From the NCBI RefSeq assembly GCF_020521235.1, contig NZ_BLAY01000014.1, positions 1 through 64,000 of the forward strand: DNA of 64,000 nucleotides, in the 5' to 3' direction. The notes beneath the pieces were generated by a model. It was not told the origin of the DNA. It saw only the letters and a program-made list of their open reading frames with translations, and did not search any database. Within the stretch, counting starts at the first letter, position 1; each line of letters opens with the position of its first letter. A program made the translations under genes and the position numbers. This DNA is from Microseira wollei NIES-4236. GTDB taxonomy: Bacteria; Cyanobacteriota; Cyanobacteriia; Cyanobacteriales; Aerosakkonemataceae. Positions 16,120 to 24,749 of this stretch are shown here, in pieces.

Positions 16120-16296
16120 CCTGGACAAATATGAATAATCTGTCGTATTTTTCCGAGGGAACATGAAAATTATGTCACAATTTGACGCGACGGCTTGACA
16201 AAGTCTATCCCTCGGCTTTGTGCGATTCCTTACCAGGAAACGGCTTCGCGCTGCACAGGTTCTCAATCCCCCTAAAATATATTGTTTGGAGAGTGT
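16120..16296. promoter_or_regulatory. Divergent tetR / Rieske oxygenase control region
   Basis: 177 bases between the two divergent starts. TTGACA at about 16195-16200 is a candidate -35 box for the oxygenase gene. AT-rich TGAAAATTATGTCACAATTTGA at 16163-16184 contains partly symmetric half-sites that could be a TetR operator. Assignment rests on the usual TetR divergent layout; no site is proven. Confidence 0.4.
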
Positions 16297-17250
16297 ATGG
16301 AAACCATCCTTCCCGGCGCACCCTGGTTAATTGCCCACCGTTCCATGCTGGGTATCAACAAGCCTCATAAACTTTCGCTCCATGGACAGGATTATGTGCT
16401 TTGGCAAGATGGGCAAGGAGAGGTGTTTGCCCTCGATAACGTTTGCCCGCACATGCAGGCTCCTCTGTCAGAGGGTTGGATCTGCAACGAACGTAACACC
16501 ATTGCTTGCCCGTTTCATGCCCTAGAGTTTGATGGACGGGGACGGCTGTATCAATCTGGCAAGGTTGGGGTGCAGCCGCTGGCAATTCCCCTAGAGTTGA
16601 TTGTCAAAGGCGACTGCATTTGGACCTATGGCAGCCTGACCGCTAAAATTCCAGTGCCTGACCTGATGGAGAAGGTGAGTCATGGCATGAGTTTTTTGGG
16701 CGTTGCTGGAGAAAAGAGCATCCAAGGAACGTTTTTGGATAATTTGCCGATCAACTACGACTACAACCATCAGAACGGCACCCATCGGCAGCTATTTGGC
16801 ATCAAAGCCAATCGCATTCCCTTGTTTGAGCAGGAAGGGTACTGGGCAAAGGTGGTACAGGAACTCGAACGCGATGATGCCACCTTCGATGACATTCGCC
16901 GCAATCGGGCTGTCCTACTCTCACCCAAGACCTATACCGGAACTTTAGAATATGCCTTTCCGACTCTGACCACATTTAAGACCCGCTTTCCACTGGGAGA
17001 AATCTTGCAAGTGCATGTGCTTTACCCAGAAACCGAAACGGCAACAAAAACATTTGTGCTGGTCTATGCTAAATTCAATCGCCCTGTATTTAAGCCCCTG
17101 TTGCAGCGCTCGATGTTGAGCGCCGTTGCAACGGTGGTGGAACAGGATACACGAGCCATCGAAACTTCTTACCCCCGTCAGCCAGCCAAGATTCGATTAC
17201 CGAACGAGGAAATCATGTTTCATGCCGAAAAGCTGTACCGGGAATGGTGA
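16297..17250 (+). CDS. Rieske 2Fe-2S ring-hydroxylating oxygenase-like protein
   Basis: A 317-residue protein with an N-terminal Rieske domain. The cluster ligands are visible as CPHM (C50, H52) and CPFH (C71, H74). The remainder is a shorter catalytic-like domain: LDNLPINYDYNHQNGTHRQLFGI at about 145-170 occupies the place of the mononuclear iron site, with His and Asp residues available (NYDYNHQNGTH). Length is near that of small oxygenases acting on chlorophyll-related or aromatic compounds, but the substrate is unknown. The ATG at 16297 has GGAGAG upstream; a TTG at 16282 is an alternative. It is divergent from the tetR fusion gene, suggesting inducible expression. An electron-transfer partner is not encoded nearby. 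Confidence 0.82.
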   Translation: METILPGAPWLIAHRSMLGINKPHKLSLHGQDYVLWQDGQGEVFALDNVCPHMQAPLSEGWICNERNTIACPFHALEFDGRGRLYQSGKVGVQPLAIPLELIVKGDCIWTYGSLTAKIPVPDLMEKVSHGMSFLGVAGEKSIQGTFLDNLPINYDYNHQNGTHRQLFGIKANRIPLFEQEGYWAKVVQELERDDATFDDIRRNRAVLLSPKTYTGTLEYAFPTLTTFKTRFPLGEILQVHVLYPETETATKTFVLVYAKFNRPVFKPLLQRSMLSAVATVVEQDTRAIETSYPRQPAKIRLPNEEIMFHAEKLYREW

Positions 17251-17944
17251 AATAGACTGAGACAGGACTGACCCACGACGATTCTAAAACCCTGGTTTCT
17301 AGATTTCTCTCGTTCCAAGACTCCTGCCTTGGAACGCAATATAGAGGCTCTGCCTCTAGTTAACAAAAGACGCTAACGATAATATTAAAAGAACAAACAT
17401 CACCAGAGGAATTATATCGTTGACCGTTGCTAAGGAATTACGACCTGTAGGGGCAATTAGCAATTAGCAAGCTCGCAATTAGCAATTACCAAGAAAGGCC
17501 GAGCATTCCGATGCAACCGGATTTGATATTACCTATGCTTTTAGATGTTCTTCGATCGGCAAAAAAATAATATCAAAAAGGATTTACTGATTGGATTGCT
17601 CACATCTTGCACCATTCTCAACAAGACCTGAGAAACCGGGTTTCTTAACGAAAAATCTAGGCTTTCAGGTTTAGCTATTGGCAAGAAACAAAGGTGATGA
17701 CCCTGGTGCAAGATCTGAAATTGGGTACTTCGACTGCTTATACTCTTCTTATCTTGGCGCTGATTTACTTTCACGTTCTTGAATTACCTGTTTTTTTAAC
17801 CAGTAATTAGGCAACCATAAATAAACTGAACATGGGGCAGGCGGGACGCCCACCCCACAAGAGATCTGAAATACTTTCTTGTGGGGTGGGCATTGGAGCC
17901 CGCATCACAGCTTACATAACTATTTTCACTTTATTTATTTGCAC
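17251..17944. other. Intergenic region rich in interspersed repeats
   Basis: No gene is supported. It contains AGGACTGACCCACG and CCTGGTTTCTAG fragments, MITE-like copy D, a GAAACCGGGTTTCT copy at about 17632, and a palindrome with two GTGGGGTGGGC-type arms at about 17830-17905. Open frames here are built from repeats. Confidence 0.7.
17414..17529 (-). repeat. MITE-like palindromic element, copy D
   Basis: Inverse orientation: starts ATATCGTTGACCGTTGC and ends GCAACCGGATTTGATAT. It has the same interior blocks (CGACCTGTAGGGGC, TTAGCAA units, CCAAGAAAGGCC). About 116 bp, without coding capacity. Confidence 0.85.
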
Positions 17945-18790
17945 CTACTTAAATAAATATTGTTGGCAAAATGCTATCGCCGTTGATAAGTCACCCGTTT
18001 GTTGCGGATAGTCGATAAATGGACGGTCAATTATTATCAATGGCACGCCTAATTCAGCCGCCACCTTTCGCTTCACATCCTCGCCTCCTGGCGCACCCGA
18101 AGCTTTCGTTACCACCATCGAAATTTCCCACTGACGCCATAAAGCTGTTTCTAAATCCGCAGAAATAGGCGGGCGCAAGGCAATTATCCGATCGGGTGTA
18201 AATCCGGCTGCTAATGCTGCTTCTATTGACACCAAAGATGGTAAAATACGCGCAAATAAAGTCGCTTTTTCTTGCCAAGAACGAAACAGGGGTAAGTATT
18301 TATAACCGACAGTTAATAACACTCGCTGTTTTTCTAAATAATTGCCAGTAACAAGCGTCTCGCAGCTATCTAATTGAATGGTAATTGGTAATTGGTAATG
18401 GGTAATTGGTAATTGGGGATCAAGTATTTCTTCTCCCCGCGTCGCCGCGTCAGAGCTTCCCCGCGTCTCCCTCTCCAAACAAGGACGTTCGTAGCGCAAA
18501 TAGGGGATATTAAACTGGGTGCAGGCGGCGATCGCACATCGCGACACTTCCACCGCATAGGGGTGGGAGGCATCCAAAACTGCGACGATATTATGTTCTT
18601 GGAAGAACATTTTCAAATCGGAAAGTGAAAGACGCCCTACCCAGACTCGCAGCAGGGGGGAGTTTGGATAGAGGGCGCGGGCGGCTTCTGTCGTGACAGT
18701 AATCGTGCAGGGTAAAGCCGCAGATGCGATTGCATCTGCGAGTTGAACGCTTTCTGTCGTACCACCGATGAGCCAGATGCGATCGCTCAG
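17945..18790 (-). CDS. cobK: Precorrin-6A reductase (CobK/CbiJ)
   Basis: Cobalamin pathway enzyme that reduces precorrin-6A or cobalt-precorrin-6A with NAD(P)H. Translating past the first ATG (18616) up to 18790 adds 58 family-typical residues: RIWLIGGTTESVQLADA, the nucleotide-binding start, and PCTITVTTEAARALYP. No ATG, GTG or TTG exists between the preceding TGA and this conserved start, so the likely start codon is CTG at 18790 (giving MSDRIWLIGGT), with AAGGG ten bases upstream. Later motifs are DASHPYAVEVS, LTVGYKYLPLF, ARILPS and GFTPDRIIALRPPIS. Residues around 115-137 include QLPITHYQLPIT, an in-frame heptamer-repeat insertion. Length 281. It lies five bases downstream of a small membrane-protein gene. 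Confidence 0.88.
   Translation of the reverse strand: MSDRIWLIGGTTESVQLADAIASAALPCTITVTTEAARALYPNSPLLRVWVGRLSLSDLKMFFQEHNIVAVLDASHPYAVEVSRCAIAACTQFNIPYLRYERPCLERETRGSSDAATRGEEILDPQLPITHYQLPITIQLDSCETLVTGNYLEKQRVLLTVGYKYLPLFRSWQEKATLFARILPSLVSIEAALAAGFTPDRIIALRPPISADLETALWRQWEISMVVTKASGAPGGEDVKRKVAAELGVPLIIIDRPFIDYPQQTGDLSTAIAFCQQYLFK
18377..18418. repeat. Heptanucleotide array inside cobK
   Basis: Six TTGGTAA/TGGGTAA units within the coding region of cobK, read on the minus strand as QLPITHYQLPIT. The frame is kept, because three 7-bp units equal 21 bases. The site is a variable loop between conserved blocks. Confidence 0.85.
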
Positions 18791-18794
18791 ATAC

Positions 18795-18986
18795 CTAACC
18801 CTTCAGCGCTTTGGTAAAGTTCTGGCGATAGGATTTATTGGCGACGAGTAGAACGGGCCACAACAGGGACAAAACCAGCCGATTCGGTAAACTGCGGCTA
18901 AAATTAGTGCGTTGGAACCCTTTCCAAAACTTCCACACGCCACCCGCGTAAACGATTAATAAAACGAAGATAATTAGCTTACCCAT
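18795..18986 (-). CDS. Small single-pass membrane protein upstream of cobK
   Basis: A 63-residue protein beginning MGKLIIFVLLIVYAGGVWKFWKGF, a clear N-terminal membrane helix, followed by a basic stretch (FQRTNFSRSLPNRLVLSLLWPVLLVANKSYRQNFTKALKG) with a second weaker hydrophobic segment LVLSLLWPVLLV. The start has CGGAG nine bases upstream. The stop codon lies four bases before the proposed cobK start, and its last codons (AAGGGTTAG) contain the probable cobK ribosome-binding site, so the two are translationally coupled. No known family was recognised with confidence; it looks like a conserved cyanobacterial small membrane protein. Confidence 0.72.
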   Translation of the reverse strand: MGKLIIFVLLIVYAGGVWKFWKGFQRTNFSRSLPNRLVLSLLWPVLLVANKSYRQNFTKALKG

Positions 18987-19555
18987 TGAACAACTCCGAG
19001 GAATTGACCCGATTTAGATTAAAGTATCTATTGATTCTTACACCACTGCCAGAGGGGTTTCCAGTTACGGTCGCCCAATTTATGGCAGCCTATATCTAGG
19101 TTAGCGAACAAAGCGCTGCGCCAGCTTGCGGTGCGATCTCGGATACCAAGACAGGACTTACGCGCATATTCCAGGTTTCTATCTGCGAAGAAACTTTGGT
19201 GATGGCCTCGTCGTGGGTAAGTCCTGAAGATTGTATTATGGTTCAAACATAGAAATTTTTCTAAACAATGACGGGGTTTCCTATAGTGGGCGCGGGGCAA
19301 AAGCATCCCCTACCTCTAGGGGATGAACAGTTCCCGCGCCGTTTATTAAATTTCAGGAACGTAGGAGACTAAAAGTAGAGTAGGTGCGGCAAGTGCGGAA
19401 TTTACGCCTGTGGACAAGAAGATGCCGTCATCCTTGGTTGAAGCAGGAAGCTTTCCGTCAATTTAAGCGAAATGCTTGATTTGAGTAAGTTTTGTGCTGC
19501 ACCGAACGCAAAATATTCGCAACGAGCGTTGAGTATAAACCCCGAAGGAGGACTT
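18987..19555. other. Intergenic region before the sugar nucleotide gene
   Basis: No gene supported. An ACAGGACTTACGCGC ... GTGGGTAAGTCCTGA element occupies about 19152-19227. The stretch 19270-19330 carries GGCAAAAGCATCCCCTACCTCTAGGGGATG, a hairpin CATCCCCTA/TAGGGGATG at about 19303-19325. The rest is the leader of the gene at 19556. Confidence 0.55.
19152..19227. repeat. ACAGGACT...AGTCCTG inverted-repeat element
   Basis: Left end ACAGGACTTACGC and right end GTAAGTCCTGA are inverted repeats; the interior contains CCAGGTTTCTATCTGCGAAGAAACTTTGG, a decayed GAAACCGGGTTTCT unit. The same family is at 29887, 37312 and 39064. Confidence 0.65.
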
Positions 19556-22084
19556 ATGCGAGCAGTGCTGATGGCTGGCGGTTCGGGAACGAGGCTGAGA
19601 CCGCTGACTTGCGATCTTCCCAAACCAATGGTACCGATCCTAAATAGACCGATTGCAGAACATATTATCAATCTGCTCAAACGGCATCGCATCACCGAAG
19701 TAATTGCCACTTTGCATTACCTACCAGACGTCATGCGCGACTACTTTTCTGACGGTAGCGACTTTGGCGTGCAAATGACCTATGCGGTGGAAGAAGACCA
19801 ACCGTTAGGGACGGCAGGTTGCGTCAAAAATATTGCCGACCTGCTCGATTCTACCTTCCTGGTGATCAGCGGCGACAGCATTACCGACTTTGACTTAAAC
19901 GCAGCGATTGAATTTCATCAGAAAAAGCAATCAAAAGCTACGCTAATACTAACCCGCGTGCCAAATCCGATTGAATTTGGCGTTGTGATTACGGATACCC
20001 AAGGGCGGATTCGCCGCTTTTTAGAAAAGCCTTCAACTAGCGAAATTTTTTCAGATACGGTCAACACGGGGACTTACATCCTAGAACCGGAAGTGCTGGA
20101 CTATCTCCCCGCCATGACCGAATGCGACTTTTCTAAAGATCTGTTCCCCTTGCTGCTGGACAAAGGGGAACCGATGTACGGATATATCGCCAGCGGTTAC
20201 TGGTGCGATGTCGGACACCTGGAAGCTTACCGGGAAGCGCAGTACGATGCGCTGCACCGCAAAGTAAAACTCGATTTTGCCTACCTTGAGCGATCGCCTG
20301 GGATCTGGATCGGTCAAAACACCTATATCGACCCCAACGCTCACATCGAAGCACCTGTAATTATCGGCGATAACTGCCGCATCGGGCCGAGAGCGATCGT
20401 GGAAGCGGGTACGGTGATCGGCGATAACGTCACCATCGGCGCCGATGCCAACCTGAAGCGCCCGATTGTCTGGAACGGCGCGATTATCGGCGAAGAAGCC
20501 CACCTGCGCGCTTGCACCATCGGTCGCGGGGCGCGGGTAGACCGGCGCGCCAACGTTTTGGAAGGCGCAGTTGTCGGTTCGCTTTCCAGCGTAGGAGAAG
20601 AAGCCAACGTCGCCCCCAACGTGCGCGTCTGGCCCAGCAAGCAAATTGAATCCGGGGCAACGTTAAATATTAACCTGATTTGGGGTCAAACGGCTCAACG
20701 CAACTTGTTCGGTCAGCGGGGTGTATCTGGGTTAGCCAATATCGATATTACGCCGGAATTCGCCGTTAAACTGGGCGCGGCTTACGGATCGACCCTCAAA
20801 CCCGGTGCCACGGTGGCGATTTCCCGCGACCAGCGCGGCATTTCCCGCATGGTCAGTCGCTCTTTAATTGCCGGGTTAATGTCCGTCGGCGTCCACATCC
20901 AAAACCTAGAAGCAACAGCCATCCCGATTACCCGCGCGGTTATTCCCACGTTAAACGTAGCCGGTGGCATTCACCTGCGCTTGCATCCAGACCGCGCCGA
21001 CCATATTTTGATTGAATTTGTGGACTCGAAGGGCATCAATATTTCCAAAAGCCAAGAGAAAAAGATTGAAAGCGCTTATTTCAAAGAAGATTTGCGGCGA
21101 GCGCAAATTCACGAAATCGGTAACATGGCTTATCCTTCCCAAGTCATGGATACTTACAGCACCAAGTTTGAGCAGCACCTCAACGTGGAGGCAATTCGCC
21201 ACAGCAATTCTAAAGTGGTGATCGACTACGTTTACGCGGTTTCCGGCGCCATCCTGCCCCAACTGCTGGCAAAATTTGGCTGCGATGCGGTGGTTCTGAA
21301 TGCGAGTTTGAATCAAACCGCCCTCGCCGGACCAGATCGGGAAACCTTGCTCGTGCAATTGGGTCACGTGGTGGAAGCGCTGAAGGCATCTTTTGGGGTG
21401 CAAGTATCCGCCAACGGGGAACAGATGATTTTAGTCGATGACACGGGAATGTCGATTCGGGGAGAAATGCTCACCGCGTTGATGGTCGAGACGATGTTAA
21501 CCAGTCACCCGCGCGGCACCGTTGTCGTCCCGATCCATGCTTCCTCGGCGGTGGAACAAATTGCCCGCCGCCACGATGGTAAAGTGATTCGCACCAAAGC
21601 TAACCCGACGGCTTTGATGGAAGCTTCCCAAACCTATCCCAATGTAGTATTGGGCGGTTCGGGAGAAATGGGCTTTATTTTCCCCCAACTGCACCCCGGT
21701 TTCGATGCCATGTTCTGCATTGCTAAATTGATTGAAATGCTGACAATTCAAGAGCGGCGCTTCAGTCAAATTCGCACCGAACTTCCCCGGGTTTACCACA
21801 AAACTGGCACGGTTCGCTGCCCTTGGACCGTTAAAGGAGCTTTAATGCGTCACCTGGTAGAAACGCACCCGGCAGATAATTTGGAACTCGTAGATGGCGT
21901 TAAAATTTGTAACTATCCTCACCATGACAACTGGGTGTTAGTTTTACCCGATGCAGGCGAACCGTTGGTGCATATTTTCGCTAACAGTAATGACCGGCAA
22001 TGGGTGGATGAAACTTTGCGGGAATATCGCACGCGAGTTCAAGGGTTTATTGATGCCGAACAGGGCTTGGAAGAAATAAAATAG
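19556..22084 (+). CDS. Mannose-1-phosphate guanylyltransferase / phosphomannomutase-like fusion
   Basis: An 842-residue two-enzyme fusion for nucleotide-sugar supply, probably GDP-mannose for polysaccharides. The ATG at 19556 follows GAAGGAGG and gives [18 protein letters not shown], the nucleotidyltransferase signature. Residues 1-240 are the nucleotidyltransferase ([34 protein letters not shown]). Residues about 250-365 are left-handed beta-helix hexapeptides ([17 protein letters not shown]). The last 470 residues resemble a phosphohexomutase ([23 protein letters not shown]). The mutase active-site serine loop (TASHNP in active enzymes) is not seen; [14 protein letters not shown] stands in its place, so the mutase half may be inactive or altered. 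Such fusions occur across cyanobacteria. It is followed by a heptamer array and ssb. Confidence 0.88.
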   Translation: MRAVLMAGGSGTRLRPLTCDLPKPMVPILNRPIAEHIINLLKRHRITEVIATLHYLPDVMRDYFSDGSDFGVQMTYAVEEDQPLGTAGCVKNIADLLDSTFLVISGDSITDFDLNAAIEFHQKKQSKATLILTRVPNPIEFGVVITDTQGRIRRFLEKPSTSEIFSDTVNTGTYILEPEVLDYLPAMTECDFSKDLFPLLLDKGEPMYGYIASGYWCDVGHLEAYREAQYDALHRKVKLDFAYLERSPGIWIGQNTYIDPNAHIEAPVIIGDNCRIGPRAIVEAGTVIGDNVTIGADANLKRPIVWNGAIIGEEAHLRACTIGRGARVDRRANVLEGAVVGSLSSVGEEANVAPNVRVWPSKQIESGATLNINLIWGQTAQRNLFGQRGVSGLANIDITPEFAVKLGAAYGSTLKPGATVAISRDQRGISRMVSRSLIAGLMSVGVHIQNLEATAIPITRAVIPTLNVAGGIHLRLHPDRADHILIEFVDSKGINISKSQEKKIESAYFKEDLRRAQIHEIGNMAYPSQVMDTYSTKFEQHLNVEAIRHSNSKVVIDYVYAVSGAILPQLLAKFGCDAVVLNASLNQTALAGPDRETLLVQLGHVVEALKASFGVQVSANGEQMILVDDTGMSIRGEMLTALMVETMLTSHPRGTVVVPIHASSAVEQIARRHDGKVIRTKANPTALMEASQTYPNVVLGGSGEMGFIFPQLHPGFDAMFCIAKLIEMLTIQERRFSQIRTELPRVYHKTGTVRCPWTVKGALMRHLVETHPADNLELVDGVKICNYPHHDNWVLVLPDAGEPLVHIFANSNDRQWVDETLREYRTRVQGFIDAEQGLEEIK

Positions 22085-22176
22085 GTAAGGGGTAATCGGT
22101 AATGGGTAATGGGTAAAAACCAATTACCAATTACCAATTACCAATTACCAATTACCAATTACCAATTACCAATTAC
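22083..22176. repeat. Heptanucleotide array before ssb (TTACCAA type)
   Basis: TGGGTAA and TCGGTAA units on the left, then eight or nine AATTACC units running up to the ssb start. The arms are complementary and can form a hairpin directly ahead of the ribosome-binding region of ssb. Confidence 0.85.
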
Positions 22177-22181
22177 ACGGT

Positions 22182-22718
22182 ATGAACAGCTGCATTTTAA
22201 TGGCGGAGATCGTTGACGAACCGCAACTGCGTTACACTCCTGATAACCAAGTACCCGTAGCGGAAATGGTGGTGGAGTTTCCCGGACTGCGCTCGGAAGA
22301 GCCGCCATCGACTTTAAAGGTGGTAGGATGGGGAAATTTGGCTCAGGAAATTAAAGAACGCTGTCATCCAGGCGATCGCGTGGTGCTGGAAGGTCGTTTG
22401 AGCATGAATACCATCGAACGCAAACCAGAAGGCTTTAAAGAAAAACGCGCCGAATTAACAGTCCAAAAGGTTCACTACCTGGAAGCAGATCGTAATTTTA
22501 TCCCGGCTGAACCTGCATCGACTCCTGCTAAAACAACTCCCGCTTACTCCAGTCCAGATTATTCTTCTCGCAGCGCAACTGCAACAGCTTCTCCCCCCAA
22601 GGTTGCTACTGTTCCACAAGTCCACGATGACGAACCAATTCCACCTGTGACAACTCCCCAATTCCCCAGTCAACCAATGCCTGTAAGCGAACCAGATGTT
22701 GATGAAATTCCCTTCTAA
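22182..22718 (+). CDS. ssb: Single-stranded DNA-binding protein
   Basis: An SSB of 178 residues that coats single-stranded DNA in replication, recombination and repair. It starts MNSCILMAEIVDEPQLRYTPDNQVPVAEM, the OB fold of the cyanobacterial type, with WGNLAQEIKERCHPGDRVVLEGRL and ERKPEGFKEKRAELTVQKVHYLE closing the fold at about 105. A proline-, serine- and threonine-rich linker follows. The tail ends in VDEIPF, the acidic-hydrophobic tip that binds partner proteins. The gene is intact. The 3' two thirds plus its terminator region were copied 1,982 bases downstream. A heptamer array fills the leader, so no clear ribosome-binding site can be recognised. Confidence 0.95.
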   Translation: MNSCILMAEIVDEPQLRYTPDNQVPVAEMVVEFPGLRSEEPPSTLKVVGWGNLAQEIKERCHPGDRVVLEGRLSMNTIERKPEGFKEKRAELTVQKVHYLEADRNFIPAEPASTPAKTTPAYSSPDYSSRSATATASPPKVATVPQVHDDEPIPPVTTPQFPSQPMPVSEPDVDEIPF

Positions 22719-22750
22719 ATTAGGGGAAAAGTAAATTAAAAAGTAGGGGC
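22385..22750 (+). repeat. Direct repeat, original copy (ssb 3' part)
   Basis: 366 bp nearly identical to 24367-24732 with no length change (constant offset of 1,982). It starts GCTGGAAGGTCGTTTGAGC in the OB-fold coding region and ends in AAAAAGTAGGGGC within the ssb terminator. Only about ten base differences were seen. Confidence 0.95.
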
Positions 22751-22779
22751 AAAGATGGGGGTTGCCCCTACTTTTTTTT
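22741..22779 (+). terminator. Rho-independent terminator of ssb
   Basis: Stem AAGTAGGGGCAA / TTGCCCCTACTT (12 bp), loop of about 9 bases, then TTTTTTT. It lies 23 bases after the ssb stop. Only the left arm was copied with the downstream ssb duplicate. Confidence 0.88.
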
Positions 22780-22851
22780 GAGCGATTCTCCCACATAAAA
22801 CCAGAACTTATATCGTTTCCGGTTAAAGCTAAATTATTAAATTCAGGACTT

Positions 22852-22968
22852 ATATCAAATCCGGTTGCATCGGAATGATTGGCCTTTCTGGGTAATTGCT
22901 AATTGCTAATTGCTAATTGCAAGAAAAGCCCCTACAGGTCGTAATTCCGATGCCTAAGGAAACGATAT
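22852..22968 (+). repeat. MITE-like palindromic element, copy E
   Basis: 117 bp from ATATCAAATCCGGTTGCATC to GATGCCTAAGGAAACGATAT, very similar to copy B. It lies between ssb and its partial duplicate. A partial end (TTATATCGTTTCCGG) sits just upstream at about 22808. Confidence 0.85.
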
Positions 22969-22979
22969 TACCCATAGAT

Positions 22980-23224
22980 CCCCCCAACCCCCAATGTCTT
23001 GGGGAAGGGGGATCCCAAGGCATTGGGGGCTAGGGGGGATAGGCATTTGAGTGCGTGGGTAAGTCCTGAAATTGCTTGTAGCAAACAGCAAAAAACCTTC
23101 GAGTTAAGGGTTTTACTTATTGATGCCGTACTCCTACCACAGTCCTACATATTACACGCAACGATCCAAGAAATCGGGTTTCTTTGCGTAAGATGTGAGG
23201 ATATGAAAGGTAAGTTTGGGCAAT
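22980..23224. other. Intergenic repeats before the RTX gene
   Basis: Contains a CCCCCAACCCCCAATG/CATTGGGGG hairpin at 22980-23036, GGGTAAGTCCTGAAA (end of an ACAGGACT element) and an AAATCGGGTTTCTTTGCG fragment. No gene supported. Confidence 0.6.
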
Positions 23225-23968
23225 CTAGACATAGTGGAAGTAGCTACCGCTCAGACTGAGATTCACAACCCCTTTGACAATCCCAATTAATTCATCATTT
23301 GCACTTAATCCGGCAATCGCATCATTATCGAGATAGATATTAGTATCTCCGCCAGATGTCTGTAAACCATAGTTAGTTGCCGCTCCTCTTAAATGAATTT
23401 TATCCTCCTTGAGGTTGAAGTCCATAATTAGAGCATAATCCTGAGTACCAGAACTCGCTGCATTGCCATCGTTATAGTAAACATTGTTGCTATCAGACAG
23501 AATGAATTTATCTGCCCCGTCACCCCCAATCAAAGTATCAATCTCTCCTTGTCCGGGATTACCGGAGGTACTAATTTGAGCGACAACGAAGCCATTAGTG
23601 TTACTGACAGCGACACTATTAGTGTTAATTCCTATTAATAAGTCGTTGCCCACACCACCAACTATGTAGTCGTTACCTGTACCGCCGATCAAGATATCGT
23701 TGCCAGCACCGCCATTAAGAGTATCATTGCTAGCACCAGACTTAAACAAATCGTCTCCAGCACCGCCGTTGAAAATATTATTTTCCATCGTGCTGTTATT
23801 GAGCAAACTAATTCTGCCCATTCGCGCCAACATGCGAGAAGAAATATTTTTCAGCTCTGGCCAAATGGTAGAGAAATTTGAATCTATGTTGCTGTTAGAA
23901 CCAAGTGCGTTCACGTTTTTGCTCCTTGAAATTGACTGCAGATGACTTTGCCGCTCTGCCTTTTGCAT
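23225..23968 (-). CDS. RTX-type calcium-binding repeat protein
   Basis: A 247-residue protein with calcium-binding nonapeptides of GGxGxDxxx type: GGAGDDLFK, GGAGNDILI, GGTGNDYIV, GGVGNDLLI and, after an insert, GGDGADKFI. These form a parallel beta-roll that folds on binding calcium outside the cell. The C-terminal 60 residues (DFNLKEDKIHLRGAATNYG, then NDELIGIVKGV) resemble the end domain of proteins exported by type I secretion, so it is probably secreted without cleavage. No enzymatic domain precedes the repeats; the first 60 residues are polar. No secretion genes are nearby. The gene lies between the two 366-bp ssb direct repeats, so it could have arrived by an insertion that caused the duplication. 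Confidence 0.85.
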   Translation of the reverse strand: MQKAERQSHLQSISRSKNVNALGSNSNIDSNFSTIWPELKNISSRMLARMGRISLLNNSTMENNIFNGGAGDDLFKSGASNDTLNGGAGNDILIGGTGNDYIVGGVGNDLLIGINTNSVAVSNTNGFVVAQISTSGNPGQGEIDTLIGGDGADKFILSDSNNVYYNDGNAASSGTQDYALIMDFNLKEDKIHLRGAATNYGLQTSGGDTNIYLDNDAIAGLSANDELIGIVKGVVNLSLSGSYFHYV

Positions 23969-24366
23969 CAGGTTTTACATTCCTGTTTCTGATGCTCAGT
24001 AGTTCGACAATCAACAGAGTTTCATAAAGCCATGAAAAGCTAATTCCACTTAGCTTTGTTGCCAAGTTGGCAACCTTTATAAAACTTTACATAATCAACA
24101 CCCCTGGGATATGTTCAGGGTATTTTTGTGCGATATGTTACTTTTTCTCATAGTTGAACAAGGTGCGGCGCTTGATTTATTTTATACCTGCGTAAGATGA
24201 ACATTAGACCGTTTTCCCATGAATGGGAAACACTTGGGGCTGCGCGGGTTTACTTCAAATGTTTTTTTTTCCCAAAGCTTATTGGTAAAACCCGCCCCTA
24301 CAATCCGTACATGTTGATGTGTAGCATTATCAAGGGAAATAGGTATTACTTAACCAGCGCTAATTT
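23969..24366. other. Intergenic region between the RTX gene and the ssb duplicate
   Basis: No gene supported. The left part is the RTX promoter region (AT-rich). An open frame from 24197 enters the ssb duplicate but its first 57 codons have no recognisable family and include a run of eight T residues. Confidence 0.55.
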
Positions 24367-24700
24367 GCTGGAAGGTCGTTTGAGCATGAATACCATAGAA
24401 CGCAAACCAGAAGGCTTTAAAGAAAAACGCGCCGAATTAACATTCCAAAAGGTTCACTACCTGGAAGCAGATCGTAATTTTATCCCGGCTGAACCTGCAT
24501 CGACTCCTGCTAAAACAACTCCCGCTTACTCGGGTCCAGATTATTCTTCTCCCAGCGCAACTGCAACAGCTTCTCCCCCCAAGGTTGCTACTGTTCCACA
24601 AGTCCACGATGACGAACCAATTCCACCTGTGACAACTCCCCAATTCCCCAGTCAACCAATGCCTGTAAGCGAACCCGATGTGGATGATATTCCCTTCTAA
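24367..24700 (+). pseudogene. Partial duplicate of ssb (C-terminal two thirds)
   Basis: Reads LLEGRLSMNTIERKPEGFKEKRAELTFQKVHYLEADRNF and onwards to VDDIPF, matching ssb from residue 69 to the end. The first 68 residues, which hold most of the OB fold, are missing. Changes from ssb are few (V to F, S to G, S to P, E to D) and the frame is preserved, so the copy is recent. An upstream in-frame ATG at 24197 would fuse 57 unrelated residues; there is no evidence that this is made. If translated, the tail could still bind SSB partners. Confidence 0.88.
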
Positions 24701-24732
24701 ATTAGGGGAAAAGTAAATTAAAAAGTAGGGGC
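24367..24732 (+). repeat. Direct repeat, second copy (ssb 3' part)
   Basis: Second member of the 366-bp pair with 22385-22750. After the match ends, the sequence continues CGCAAATGTGCGTCTCTAG and TTTTTTT, so a different but still terminator-like arm completes the structure. Confidence 0.95.
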
Positions 24733-24749
24733 GCGCAAATGTGCGTCTC

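Noticed and set aside
17541-17774. 77-codon minus-strand open frame
   Set aside because: Composed of repeat-family sequence (GAAACCGGGTTTCT unit) and without a recognisable start context.
19028-19306. 92-codon minus-strand open frame before the sugar nucleotide gene
   Set aside because: Overlaps an ACAGGACT element and shows no protein family features.
24197-24700. A second full ssb-like gene of 167 residues
   Set aside because: Only residues after 57 match ssb; the OB fold's first part is replaced by unrelated sequence, so it is a partial duplicate.
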